64,000 nucleotides of DNA from Pseudomonadota bacterium (GTDB taxonomy: Bacteria; Pseudomonadota; Alphaproteobacteria; Acetobacterales; Acetobacteraceae), in the NCBI GenBank assembly GCA_021781835.1, contig JAJXWD010000008.1:1-64000 (forward strand). The letters run 5' to 3'. The first letter of the stretch is position 1; the number at the start of each line of letters is the position of its first letter. The notes under the pieces were generated by a model. That model worked only from the letters and a program-made list of their open reading frames with translations, did not search any database and was not told the DNA's origin. A program made the position numbers and the translations under genes. This document shows, in pieces, positions 8,471-18,189 of this stretch.

Positions 8471-10685
8471 TATGAGTGGGCAGGTCGAGGACCTAGCGCT
8501 GAAGGACGCGCTCTCGGAGCGGTATCTGGCTTATGCGCTCTCGACCATCATGTCGCGCTCGCTGCCCGATGTGCGCGATGGGCTGAAGCCCGTGCACAGG
8601 CGGCTGGTTTTCGCCATGCACCAGCTTAAATTGGACCCGCGCTCGGGCTTCAAGAAATGCGCGCGCGTGGTGGGCGATGTGATTGGTAAATATCACCCCC
8701 ATGGCGATTCGGCGGTGTATGAGGCGCTGGTGCGGCTGGCCCAGGATTTCGCCGCGCGCTACCCGCTGATCGAGGGGCAGGGGAATTTTGGCAATATCGA
8801 CGGCGATAACGCCGCCGCCATGCGCTACACCGAGAGCCGCCTGACCGCGGTGGCCGAGTATCTGCTGCGCGGGATTGACGAGAACGCGGTGGATTTCCGC
8901 CCGACCTACGATGGCGAGGATGCCGAGCCGGTGGTGCTGCCGGGCGCGTTTCCCAATTTGCTGGCCAATGGGGCGGCGGGCATCGCGGTGGGCATGGCGA
9001 CCAATATTCCCCCCCACAATGCCGGCGAGCTGTGCCGGGCGGCGCGGCATTTGATTGCCAACCCCGAGGCCGGCACCGCCGCGCTGCTGAACTTTGTGAA
9101 GGGGCCGGATTTTCCCACGGGCGGCGAGCTGGTGGAGGATGAGGCGACGATTTTGGCCGCCTATGAGACGGGGCGCGGCAGCTTGCGCACCCGCGCGCGC
9201 TGGAGCCGGGAAGAGGGCAAGCACGGCACCTGGGTGATCGTGGTTACCGAAATTCCCTATAATGTGCAGAAATCGCGGCTGGTCGAGCAGATCGCGCTGC
9301 TGCTGGGCGAGAAGAAGCTGCCGCTGCTGGGCGATGTCCGCGATGAAAGCGCCGAGCAGATCCGGCTGGTGCTGGAGCCCAAGACGCGCACGGTGGACCC
9401 TGAGATGCTCATGGCCTCGCTGTTTCGGGCAACCCAGCTGGAGAGCCGCTTCGCGCTCAATATGAACGTGCTCGATGCCGGGCGCACGCCGCGCGTGATG
9501 GGGCTGCGCGATTTGCTCAAAGGCTGGATCGACCACCGCCATGAGGTGCTGGTGCGGCGCTCGGAGCACCGTTTGGCGGCGATCGCCAAGCGGCTGGAGA
9601 TTTTGGACGGCTTCATCAAGGTGTTTTTGAACCTCGATGAGGTGATCCGCATCATCCGCCATGAGGATGAGCCGAGGGCGGCGCTGATCCGGGCCTTCAC
9701 GCTCACCGAGGTGCAGGCCGATGCCATCTTGAACATGCGGCTGCGCTCGCTGCGCAAGCTCGAGGAGATGGAGATCAAGACCGAGCACAAGAAGCTCTCG
9801 GCCGAGCAGAAGGGCCTGCAGGGGCTGCTGGCCTCGGAGCCCAAGCGCTGGGCGCGGATTTCCGAGGAAATTCTGGAGGTGGAGGAGACGTTTGGGCAGG
9901 GCGCGCTGGGGGCGCGGCGCACGCTCATCTCCTCGGCCGCGCCGGTGGTGGAGATTGTCGCCGAGGCGCTGATCGAGCGTGAGGCGATTACGGTGATCTT
10001 GTCGGAGAAAGGCTGGATCCGGGCGCAGAAGGGGCATCTGGCCGAGGGGGCGGAGCTGAAATTCAAGGAGGGCGACAAGCTCGCGCAGATCTTGCGCTGT
10101 GAATCGACCGACAAGATCGCCCTGCTGTCGACCAATGGGCGGGTTTACACCATCAAGGCCGCCGATGTGCCGCGCGGGCGGGGCGATGGCCAGGCCATTC
10201 GGCTGATGGCCGAGATGACCAATGAGGACGGGGTGCTGAAGCTGTTCATCCCCGACCAGGGGCAGAAATATATTGTCGCCTCCAGCGCCGGGCGCGGGTT
10301 TATTCTGCCGGGGGGGGAGCTGGCCTCGGAGCGGCGGGCGGGCAAGATTATTTTGGTGCTCAAGCCCGGCGAGGAATGGGCGGCCTGCGAGCCGGTGAAG
10401 GGCGACCATGTGGCGGTGATCGGGCAGAACCGCAAGCTGCTGGTGTTTCCGCTCGACCAGGTGCCCGAAATGCCGCGCGGCACCGGCGTGCAGTTGCAGA
10501 AATACAAGGATGGCGGGCTTTCGGATGTGAAGACCTTCGCGCTCTCGGCCGGGCTGACCTGGCGGATTGGCGACAAGCTGCGCGTGGAGACGAAGCTGGC
10601 CGAATGGCTGGGCGCGCGCGCCAGTGCCGGGCGGCTGCCGCCCAACGGGTTTCCGCGCTCCAACCGGTTTGGGGTGGATGAGTAG
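8460..10685 (+). CDS. parC: DNA topoisomerase IV subunit A
   Basis: This is the catalytic subunit of topoisomerase IV, which unlinks daughter chromosomes. The 741-aa protein contains [18 protein letters not shown], the quinolone-resistance region with [17 protein letters not shown] (Ser84 and Glu88 correspond to E. coli ParC Ser80 and Glu84, both wild type) and the active-site tyrosine in [10 protein letters not shown] (Tyr123). The C-terminal beta-pinwheel domain is shorter than in GyrA and lacks a clear GyrA box, which favours ParC. The ATG at 8460 overlaps the recO end; an ATG at 8472 is also possible. A hairpin terminator follows the stop. Confidence 0.95.
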   Translation: MPVDMSGQVEDLALKDALSERYLAYALSTIMSRSLPDVRDGLKPVHRRLVFAMHQLKLDPRSGFKKCARVVGDVIGKYHPHGDSAVYEALVRLAQDFAARYPLIEGQGNFGNIDGDNAAAMRYTESRLTAVAEYLLRGIDENAVDFRPTYDGEDAEPVVLPGAFPNLLANGAAGIAVGMATNIPPHNAGELCRAARHLIANPEAGTAALLNFVKGPDFPTGGELVEDEATILAAYETGRGSLRTRARWSREEGKHGTWVIVVTEIPYNVQKSRLVEQIALLLGEKKLPLLGDVRDESAEQIRLVLEPKTRTVDPEMLMASLFRATQLESRFALNMNVLDAGRTPRVMGLRDLLKGWIDHRHEVLVRRSEHRLAAIAKRLEILDGFIKVFLNLDEVIRIIRHEDEPRAALIRAFTLTEVQADAILNMRLRSLRKLEEMEIKTEHKKLSAEQKGLQGLLASEPKRWARISEEILEVEETFGQGALGARRTLISSAAPVVEIVAEALIEREAITVILSEKGWIRAQKGHLAEGAELKFKEGDKLAQILRCESTDKIALLSTNGRVYTIKAADVPRGRGDGQAIRLMAEMTNEDGVLKLFIPDQGQKYIVASSAGRGFILPGGELASERRAGKIILVLKPGEEWAACEPVKGDHVAVIGQNRKLLVFPLDQVPEMPRGTGVQLQKYKDGGLSDVKTFALSAGLTWRIGDKLRVETKLAEWLGARASAGRLPPNGFPRSNRFGVDE

Positions 10686-10691
10686 GATGTG

Positions 10692-10721
10692 AATTTGCTG
10701 CAACGCAGCAAATTTCTCCTT
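10692..10721 (+). terminator. Intrinsic terminator after parC
   Basis: A 10-bp perfect stem, AATTTGCTGC with GCAGCAAATT, has a 3-nt loop and is followed by the pyrimidine-rich TCTCCTT. It begins 6 bp after the parC stop. Confidence 0.75.
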
Positions 10722-10823
10722 GCGGCGCGTAAAGGCGGGTTCATATAGTCGGGCATGGTGTTTAGAGCCGTGCCCGGTGCGGCGGATATGGATCTGCTGT
10801 CCGGCGGCTGAAGGAGATCAGCC

Positions 10824-11189
10824 ATGGAACGCATGAAATCCGCGTTTATGACCCCGGTTGTGAGTGTTTCAAACCTGATGGCCCAAAGCCTGGCTTTGGG
10901 CGTGGAGGTGCAGGCGCTGGTGCTGGCGCGGCTGCGCGGCTTGGCGGGCGCGCCGCCGGTGAGCGCGCCCGAGAACCCGTTTAGCGCCTATGCGCGCGGC
11001 GCGCAGGCGAACGAGATGCTGCGCGCCGCCTGGCGGCATGTGTGGGCGGGCCGGCCGGACCGGGCGATGCTGGAGATTATTCAGATCTGGCGCAAGGAGA
11101 TCCGCGCCCAGGCGCGCGTGCTGGAGGAGGCCGGCACCGCCGAGGCGCTGGCCGGGCCGGAGGTGCCCAGGCTCATGCGGCCGCGGTGA
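10824..11189 (+). CDS. Hypothetical protein, 121 aa
   Basis: I do not recognise this gene. It has a strong Shine-Dalgarno (AAGGAG, 7 nt before the ATG) and sits behind the parC terminator, so it is likely expressed. The product is mostly helical, with a moderately hydrophobic stretch (SNLMAQSLALGVEVQALVLA, about residues 16-35), a charged middle, and a second helix rich in Arg/Glu (IWRKEIRAQARVLEEAG). There is no signal peptide. The overall look is faintly like small phasin-type coat proteins, but that is a guess. Its 3' end overlaps the convergent sufE gene by 17 nt. Confidence 0.65.
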   Translation: MERMKSAFMTPVVSVSNLMAQSLALGVEVQALVLARLRGLAGAPPVSAPENPFSAYARGAQANEMLRAAWRHVWAGRPDRAMLEIIQIWRKEIRAQARVLEEAGTAEALAGPEVPRLMRPR

Positions 11190-11607
11190 GGGCGTGGATG
11201 CGCTCGACCATGGCGGCGACGCCATTGCCGCGGTTGGAGGAGAGCGCGCCGATCAGCCCGAGATCCTTGAGAAACTGCGCCGAGGTGCCGAGGATTTCGG
11301 CCTTGGTGCGGCCCGAGAATACGCGCAGCACCAGCGCCACCAGCCCGGAGACGATGGCGGCATCGGACGCGCCGGTGAAATAAAGCCGCTCGCCCTGGAG
11401 CTCGTGGGCCAGCCATACCTGGCTTTGGCAGCCGCGCACGCGGTGGGTGTCGTCTTGCCATTGGGCGGGGTAGGCGGGCAGTTTGCGGCCCAGCTCGATG
11501 ATGAATTCGTAGCGGTCCATCCAATCGTCGAAGAGGGCCAGATCCTCGCCGATGGCGGCGATCGCCGCGGCGGGTGTGGGCTCTTCGGGGATGTAGAAAT
11601 CGGTCAT
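11173..11607 (-). CDS. sufE: SufE family cysteine-desulfurase activator
   Basis: SufE takes persulfide sulfur from the cysteine desulfurase SufS and passes it to the iron-sulfur scaffold. The 144-aa protein has the family core: DRYEFIIELGRKLPAYP, then VRGCQSQVWLAHE with the sulfur-acceptor cysteine at residue 60, and the helical C-terminus. No other suf gene is nearby, as is common for stand-alone SufE. Its ATG overlaps the TGA of an upstream broken reading frame (ATGA), the typical junction of a coupled operon. The end overlaps a convergent hypothetical gene by 17 nt. Confidence 0.92.
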   Translation of the reverse strand: MTDFYIPEEPTPAAAIAAIGEDLALFDDWMDRYEFIIELGRKLPAYPAQWQDDTHRVRGCQSQVWLAHELQGERLYFTGASDAAIVSGLVALVLRVFSGRTKAEILGTSAQFLKDLGLIGALSSNRGNGVAAMVERIHALTAAA

Positions 11608-11687
11608 ATCCAGCCTTTCTTGCGAAACCAGGCGAGCGGCGCCAGGGCGGAGAGGATCATCGCCGCCCAGGGCTCATGAGCGCCCGC
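11604..11687 (-). pseudogene. Probable C-terminal remnant of a CorA-type magnesium transporter
   Basis: A 27-codon open stretch ends ILSALAPLAWFRKKGWI and stops at TGA overlapping the sufE ATG. A hydrophobic helix followed by a W-F-R-(K/R)-(K/R)-G-W terminus is what I know from the last helix of CorA Mg2+ channels. A TAA lies immediately upstream at 11688-11690, and no transporter body precedes it; a tRNA-Gln lies 75 bp away. I infer that corA was once coupled to sufE and its 5' part was lost. It could instead be a very short membrane peptide starting at the internal ATG (11660). Confidence 0.4.
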
Positions 11688-11761
11688 TTACCAGCGCCGC
11701 GCGCAAACACCAAGCGCCCCGCGAAGGGCTTTGGAAAAGGCTTTGATTTACTGAGAAAATT

Positions 11762-11835
11762 TGGCTGGGGGACCTGGATTCGAACCAAGGCTGCCCGGGT
11801 CAGAGCCGGGAGTTCTACCGCTAAACTATCCCCCA
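11762..11835 (-). tRNA. tRNA-Gln (anticodon CTG)
   Basis: The 74-nt sequence folds as a complete cloverleaf: acceptor TGGGGGA with TCCCCCA, discriminator G and encoded CCA, a D-arm with AGCGGTAGA, an anticodon stem CCCGG/CCGGG around the loop CTCTGAC, and a T-arm with GGTTCGAATCC. The loop places CTG at positions 34-36, reading the glutamine codon CAG. It lies between the sufE/corA remnant and the ppx gene. Confidence 0.96.
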
Positions 11836-11982
11836 AGCGGTGGGTGGGCGCTCCCCTAGCACCCCAAGACGGGCAGGGCAAGCCCATGGGGCGTGGGGGG
11901 GCAACATAAAATTAGCCCACGGTCAGATGTTCAATGTGTTTCCCGCTTGCCCCGGGGGCGCAAAGGGCGAATATATGAAGGC

Positions 11983-13047
11983 ATGAGCAGCCAGGTTTCC
12001 CAGATTCCGCAATATAAGGGAGCCGACTCGCGCAGGGCGGGGCGGCGGGCGGTGTTTGGCGGCATCGATCTTGGCACCAATAATTGCCGCATGCTGGTCG
12101 GCACGCCCTCGGGGCGCGGGTTTCAGGTGCTCGACAGTTTTTCGCGAGTCGTGAGGTTGGGCGAGGGGCTTTACGAGACCGGGCGGCTCTCGCCCGTGGC
12201 GATGGACCGGGCGATCGCCTCGCTCAGCATTTGCGCCGAGCGCGCGCATCGCTGGGCGGGCGATGGCGAGGGCGGGCCGCTCAGGCTGCGCGCCATTGCC
12301 ACCGAGGCCTGCCGGCAGGCCGAGAACGGGGCCGAATTCATCCGCCGGGCGCGGGATGCCACGGGGCTGCCGCTCGAGATCATCAACCCCCGCGAGGAGG
12401 CGGAACTGGCCGTGGAATCCTGCGCGCCATTGTTGATGCGCGGCGGGCGGCGGGCGGTGCTGTTTGATATTGGCGGCGGCTCGACCGAGGTGGCCTGGGT
12501 GCGGGTGAATGGCGGCGTGCCGGAACTGATCGGCTATTTGTCGCTGCCGGTGGGGGTGGTGACGCTCTCGGAGCGCTGCGCCGATATTTGCTATTCCGAT
12601 TCGGGCTTCACGCGGCTGGTGGGCGATATTGTGAGCCTGTTGCGCCCCTTTGAGGCCGTGCACCGCATTGGCGAGGAGATAAGGCGCGGCGGTGTGCTGA
12701 TGGTGGGAACCTCGGGCACGGTGACCACGCTGGCCGGGGTGTCGCTCAAGCTCGACCGCTACCGCCGCGGGCTGGTGGATGGCGTGTCGCTCACCCGCCG
12801 GGCGGTGGATGCGGCGCTGATGGAAGCCCGCGCGCTCGGGCGCGAGGGGTTGAGCCGGCATCCGTGCATCGGCGGCGAGCGGGTGGATTTCGTGCTGCCG
12901 GGCTGCGCCATTTTCGCCGCCATTCATGAGCTTTGGCAGGTGCCCAGCCTGCTTGTCGCGGACCGGGGCCTGCGCGAGGGGCTGCTCATGCGGCTCATTC
13001 GCGCGGCCAACACCCCCCAGAAACGCCAGTACGGTTATCATTCATGA
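11983..13047 (+). CDS. Ppx/GppA family exopolyphosphatase
   Basis: It belongs to the actin-like ATPase fold family that degrades polyphosphate or converts pppGpp to ppGpp. The 354-aa protein has the two phosphate-binding loops: GGIDLGTNNCRMLVG near residue 25 and LFDIGGGSTEVAWV near 165; ATEACRQAENG and VGTSGTVTTLAG complete the domain. It is the short (N-terminal two-domain) type without the HD-like extension of long Ppx. I choose the ATG with AAGG just upstream; a frame open further upstream to 11893 lacks family-like sequence. It is coupled to rlmE by ATGA. Confidence 0.9.
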   Translation: MSSQVSQIPQYKGADSRRAGRRAVFGGIDLGTNNCRMLVGTPSGRGFQVLDSFSRVVRLGEGLYETGRLSPVAMDRAIASLSICAERAHRWAGDGEGGPLRLRAIATEACRQAENGAEFIRRARDATGLPLEIINPREEAELAVESCAPLLMRGGRRAVLFDIGGGSTEVAWVRVNGGVPELIGYLSLPVGVVTLSERCADICYSDSGFTRLVGDIVSLLRPFEAVHRIGEEIRRGGVLMVGTSGTVTTLAGVSLKLDRYRRGLVDGVSLTRRAVDAALMEARALGREGLSRHPCIGGERVDFVLPGCAIFAAIHELWQVPSLLVADRGLREGLLMRLIRAANTPQKRQYGYHS

Positions 13048-13715
13048 CGTCATCATCAAATTTGCCGCCGCGCCGTGAAGCGGTGCGGCTGAAAAACGCG
13101 CGCAAGCTTTCCACCTCGTCGCAGCGCTGGCTGCAGAGACAGCTGAACGACCCTTACGTGGCCGCCGCCAGGGCCCAGGGCTGGCGCTCGCGCGCGGCGT
13201 TCAAGCTCATTGAGCTGGATGAGAAATACAAGCTCATCGGCAAGGGCGCGCGGGTGGTGGATTTGGGCGCGGCGCCGGGCGGCTGGAGCCAGGTGGCGCT
13301 GGAGCGCGGCGCCTCGACGGTGGTGGGCATCGATCTGCTCGAAATCCAGCCGATGGCGGGGGCTGAGTTCATCCAGGGGGATTTTCTGGAAGAAGGCATG
13401 GAGGCGCGGCTGATCGAGATGCTGGGCGGCAAGGCCGATCTGGTGTTGACCGACATGGCGCCCAACACGTCTGGCCATGTGGCGACCGACCATTTGCGCA
13501 TCATGGCCCTGGCCGAGACGGCTTTGGCCTTTGCCTGCGATATTCTGGCGCCCGATGGCGCGTTTGTGGCCAAGCTGTTTCAGGGCGGCGCGGAGCGCGA
13601 CATGCTCAATACCCTCAAGGCCCGCTTCAAGCTGGTGCGCCACGCCAAGCCGCCCGCCAGCCGCAAGGACTCGAAAGAGATGTATGTGGTGGCCACGGGG
13701 TTCAGGCCGGAGTAA
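13044..13715 (+). CDS. rlmE: 23S rRNA (uridine 2'-O) methyltransferase RlmE
   Basis: RlmE (FtsJ/RrmJ) methylates the 2'-O of U2552 in the A loop of 23S rRNA at a late step of 50S assembly. In the 223-aa protein, SRAAFKLIELDEKY carries the first catalytic Lys. The SAM site is RVVDLGAAPGGWSQVA, followed by GIDLLEIQPM and LVLTDMAPNTSGH with the catalytic Asp, and the C-terminal KPPASRKDSKEMYVVATGF supplies the last Lys and Glu of the K-D-K-E tetrad. The ATG overlaps the ppx stop. A hairpin repeat follows the gene. Confidence 0.97.
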   Translation: MTSSSNLPPRREAVRLKNARKLSTSSQRWLQRQLNDPYVAAARAQGWRSRAAFKLIELDEKYKLIGKGARVVDLGAAPGGWSQVALERGASTVVGIDLLEIQPMAGAEFIQGDFLEEGMEARLIEMLGGKADLVLTDMAPNTSGHVATDHLRIMALAETALAFACDILAPDGAFVAKLFQGGAERDMLNTLKARFKLVRHAKPPASRKDSKEMYVVATGFRPE

Positions 13716-13731
13716 ATGTTTGAACAGGTTA

Positions 13732-13825
13732 TAAAAGTTTTTTGGGTGCCGCCTTTTTTACAAAAAAGGCGGCGTCTTTCGTGGCCCCTTTTTGTAAAAA
13801 GGGGCCACACCCCCAAAAACTTTTA
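13732..13825. repeat. Nested A/T-cored hairpin repeat, copy A
   Basis: Outer arms TAAAAGTTTTTTGGG (13732-13746) and CCCCCAAAAACTTTTA (13810-13825) enclose two perfect hairpins. The first pairs GCCGCCTTTTTT (13748-13759) with 13762-13773; the second pairs GTGGCCCCTTTTT (13781-13793) with 13796-13808. Each has a 2-nt loop and an A/T core inside a G/C stem. Copies B (18079-18176) and C (about 62115-62255) share the design. It lies between rlmE and guaB and could form one large cruciform or two separate RNA hairpins. Confidence 0.85.
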
Positions 13826-13862
13826 AACCCTTTCCCCACGCAGAATCGGAACCCTGCCCTGA

Positions 13863-15443
<1,581 letters not shown>

Positions 15444-15481
15444 AGGCGTTTTTTTAGAATCAGAGGCTTGTTAACTTTTTT

Positions 15482-15520
15482 AAATGCCGATTCGGCCATC
15501 CCGGACGGCATTTCTTGTTG
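15482..15520 (+). terminator. Terminator-like hairpin downstream of guaB
   Basis: AAATGCCG (15482-15489) pairs with CGGCATTT (15506-15513); an inner TTCGG/CCGGA extends the stem past a bulged A. The T-rich TTTCTTGTTG follows. It lies 38 bp after the guaB stop. Confidence 0.6.
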
Positions 15521-15615
15521 CGGGGGCGCACGCACACCATATAGGCTTTGTTAACCGGCAGAGGCGCAGAATGGTCCTCCGGTTGGAAACATGCTGGACG
15601 CGGGAGGAGGCGGCC

Positions 15616-15801
15616 ATGCGGATTGATTTGAGCCATGCGGGGCTGATGACCATGATGATGGCGGGCAGAGGGTTTTTGCCGGCCGATGATACGCCGCCCG
15701 ACCGCGCCCCCGTTGAGGAGACCTGGGCGAGCTACATATTGCCGCCCGTGCCGGGCCAGGGGAGCGTCACGCGCAAGCCCGAGGGCGAGGGCGGGCGCTG
15801 A
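15616..15801 (+). CDS. Hypothetical small protein, 61 aa
   Basis: I do not recognise it. The ATG at 15616 has a strong Shine-Dalgarno (GGAGG, 8 nt upstream), which is why I prefer it over in-frame starts at 15484 and 15571. The product begins with a Met-rich segment (HAGLMTMMMAGRGFLPADD), continues with an acidic proline-rich part, and ends in a basic/glycine-rich tail. There is no membrane helix or signal peptide. It lies between guaB and an ABC transporter gene, and its role is unknown. Confidence 0.55.
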   Translation: MRIDLSHAGLMTMMMAGRGFLPADDTPPDRAPVEETWASYILPPVPGQGSVTRKPEGEGGR

Positions 15802-15859
15802 TCTGGCCAAGCGCGTTTTAAGCCCTTAACCTCGCCGCGGTAAGCGTGAGGGGGCGGGG

Positions 15860-16594
15860 ATGGCGGTGGAGTTGGCGCTGACCGTGCGGGGGCTGACGAA
15901 AGCTTTTGGCCGCAAGGTGGTGGAGGGGCTGGAACTGGCCATTGCGCCCGGCGAATTTTACGCCCTGCTCGGTCCCAATGGCGCGGGCAAAACCACGAGT
16001 TTGCGCATGATTGCCGGGCTTATGCGGCCCGATGCCGGGGAAATTAGCGTGTTTGGGCGCGATGTGGTGCGCGCGCCGCTGCGGGCCAAGGAGATCATGG
16101 CCTGGATCCCCGATGAGCCGCTGCTGTATGACCGGCTGAGCCCGCTGGAATATCTCGAGTTTGTCGCCGGGCTGTGGCGGGTGGCGCCCAAAACGGCGCG
16201 CGCGCGGGCGGAAGGCCTGCTGGAGATTTTGGGGTTGTGGGCGCATCGCCATGAACGCTGCGAGGGTTTCTCGCGCGGGATGAAGCAAAAAACCGTGCTG
16301 GCCGGGGCGCTCATTCATGAGCCGCGCTTTTTGCTGCTCGATGAGCCGTTGACCGGGCTCGATGCCGTGGCCTCCCGGCAGGTGAAGGCGCTGCTCAAGC
16401 AGCAAACCGACCGGGGCGCGGCGATTATTTTGACCACTCATATTTTGGAGGTGGCCGAGCGGCTGGCCACGCGCATCGGCATTTTGGCCGGTGGGCGGCT
16501 GCTGGCCGAGGGGGATCTGGCCAGTTTGCGCGCCAAGGCCGGGCTTGAGCATGGCACGCTCGAGGATGTGTTTTTGAACCTTACCGCCGCATGA
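15860..16594 (+). CDS. ABC transporter ATP-binding protein
   Basis: This is the 244-aa ATPase subunit of an ABC-2-type transporter. It carries Walker A (LLGPNGAGKTTSLRMIAGL, about 36-54), a signature motif written FSRGMKQK, Walker B FLLLDEPLTGLD, and a switch histidine in LTTHILEVAERLA. The single-domain layout and the membrane gene that starts before its stop fit an exporter of the lipid, polysaccharide or drug type. The substrate is unknown. Confidence 0.93.
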   Translation: MAVELALTVRGLTKAFGRKVVEGLELAIAPGEFYALLGPNGAGKTTSLRMIAGLMRPDAGEISVFGRDVVRAPLRAKEIMAWIPDEPLLYDRLSPLEYLEFVAGLWRVAPKTARARAEGLLEILGLWAHRHERCEGFSRGMKQKTVLAGALIHEPRFLLLDEPLTGLDAVASRQVKALLKQQTDRGAAIILTTHILEVAERLATRIGILAGGRLLAEGDLASLRAKAGLEHGTLEDVFLNLTAA

Positions 16595-18030
16595 GCGGGC
16601 TGGGATCGCCGCCGGGGTTTTTGTGGCTGCTGCGCCATGAGCTGCGCGTGCTGTGGCGCGGCTCGATTTTGGTGCGCACGCACCGCCATGTGCTGGTGCC
16701 CGTGCTGGCGGTGGGGGTGGTGTTTCAGGCGGTGGCGCTGGTGCTGGCCTGGTGGATCACCCGCTACACGCTGGCCGGGGGGCAGATGTTGCTGGCGGCC
16801 AATATCAACCTCATCGTGCTGGGGCTGCTCATGCTCTCGCGCGGCATCACCGCCGCCATCGATGTGCTTTATGGCCGGGGGGATGTCGATTTTCTGCTCG
16901 CCTCGCCGCTCGACCCCGGCCATGTGCTGGCCTGCCGCATGTTGGGGATTGCTGTCTCGGTCGCCGCGCCCTGGCTGCTGCTGACCGGCGTGCTGGCCAA
17001 TGGGCTGGCGGTGTTTGGGCAGGTGTGGGCGCTGGCGGCTTATCCGGTGGTGCTGGCCGAGGGGCTGGTGGTGGCGGCGGTTTCGCTCACGCTGGTGGTG
17101 GGGCTGGTGGGGCGCTTGGGGCCGGCGCGGGCGCGGCGGCTGGGGCATATGTTGTCGCTGCTGGTGGGGGTGGGCATTTTTGTGCTGGGCCAGGCGCCGC
17201 GTTTTGTCGCCAAGGCGAAGCTGGCGGCGTTCTGGTCGCTGTTTTTGCCGGCGCGGGGCGGGGGCGGGGTGGGGTTTATGTTTGCCCGCGCGCTGACCGG
17301 GCAGTTGCCAGACCTGGCCGCCACACTGGCCCTGGCGGCGCTGGTGTTTGGGGTGGTGTGGCGCGGGCTGGCGGGGCCGTTTGCGCACGGGGCGATTTCG
17401 GCCGCCGCCTACCGCCCGCCAGGGCGCCGGAGCGCGCAGGGTGGGCGCTTCAGGGGCGGGGTGTTCAGGGCTTTGTTCGCCAAGGAGGTGCGCCAGCTCG
17501 CGCGTTATCCGGGCATGGTGACGCAGGTGGTGTATCGCTCGCTCACGCTGGTGCCGGTGTTGCTGATTTTGGCCGGGCGGTTCGATGTCGCCAACGGCAT
17601 TGTGGTGGCGGTGCCGCTGCTGGTGTTTCTGGCCGGGCAGCTGGGGCTGTTTTTCATCTCGGTGTTGCGGGCGAATGATCTCATCCCCGATCTGGCGGCT
17701 TCGAGCCCGGCGGCCGGCACGCTGGCGCGGCGGGCCGAGATTGCCGCCAGCGCCCATGCCACGCTGCTGGTGCTGGCGTTGCCCGCGCTGGCGGTGCTGG
17801 TGCGCGCGCCAAGCTTGGCCGGGGTGCTGGCGCTGGGGCTGGCGGGCGGGCTGCTGTGCAATTTGGTGCTGGGGCAGCGTTTGCCGATTCCGCTGCCGCG
17901 CCCGGGCTTGGGCAAGAGCCAGAGCGGCTCGGTGCTGGGGCTGATTTTGGGGGTGGCGGCTTCGAGCGCGTGGGCGTTTGGGGTGTGGCTGCTGGCCGCG
18001 CCGGACCCGCTGGCCTGGCTGCATCATTAA
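16591..18030 (+). CDS. ABC transporter membrane protein
   Basis: The 479-aa protein has many hydrophobic helices in two clusters (about residues 40-215 and 330-470), separated by a soluble loop that includes HGAISAAAYRPPGRRSAQGG. The ATG overlaps the stop of the ATPase gene (ATGA), so the two form a transporter unit. The length suggests a large permease that may contain two halves, and no periplasmic binding protein is encoded nearby, which favours export. It ends at a convergent intergenic region with repeat copy B. Confidence 0.85.
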   Translation: MSGLGSPPGFLWLLRHELRVLWRGSILVRTHRHVLVPVLAVGVVFQAVALVLAWWITRYTLAGGQMLLAANINLIVLGLLMLSRGITAAIDVLYGRGDVDFLLASPLDPGHVLACRMLGIAVSVAAPWLLLTGVLANGLAVFGQVWALAAYPVVLAEGLVVAAVSLTLVVGLVGRLGPARARRLGHMLSLLVGVGIFVLGQAPRFVAKAKLAAFWSLFLPARGGGGVGFMFARALTGQLPDLAATLALAALVFGVVWRGLAGPFAHGAISAAAYRPPGRRSAQGGRFRGGVFRALFAKEVRQLARYPGMVTQVVYRSLTLVPVLLILAGRFDVANGIVVAVPLLVFLAGQLGLFFISVLRANDLIPDLAASSPAAGTLARRAEIAASAHATLLVLALPALAVLVRAPSLAGVLALGLAGGLLCNLVLGQRLPIPLPRPGLGKSQSGSVLGLILGVAASSAWAFGVWLLAAPDPLAWLHH

Positions 18031-18078
18031 ACTTGTGATATTATTTAAAAATCAAAAATAATAAATTTATTGATATTT

Positions 18079-18176
18079 TTAAAAGTTTTTGCGGGGTTTG
18101 GGGAGAGTTTTTCAAAAAGCGCCCCAAGACTCCGCCCCTTTTTTGAAAAAAAGGGGCGGCCCCAAAAAACTTTTAA
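18079..18176. repeat. Nested A/T-cored hairpin repeat, copy B
   Basis: Outer arms TTAAAAGTTTTTG (from 18079) and CCCCAAAAAACTTTTAA (18160-18176) flank two inner hairpins. One is an imperfect hairpin around AGTTTTTCAAAAAGC; the other is a perfect 13-bp hairpin, CCGCCCCTTTTTT (18132-18144) with 18147-18159. Positions 18123-18145 are identical over 23 nt to 62165-62187 in copy C. It lies between the convergent ABC permease and panC genes, beside an A/T-rich block that contains the palindrome AATAAATTTATT (18059-18070). Confidence 0.85.
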
Positions 18177-18189
18177 TAATTTCAATTGA

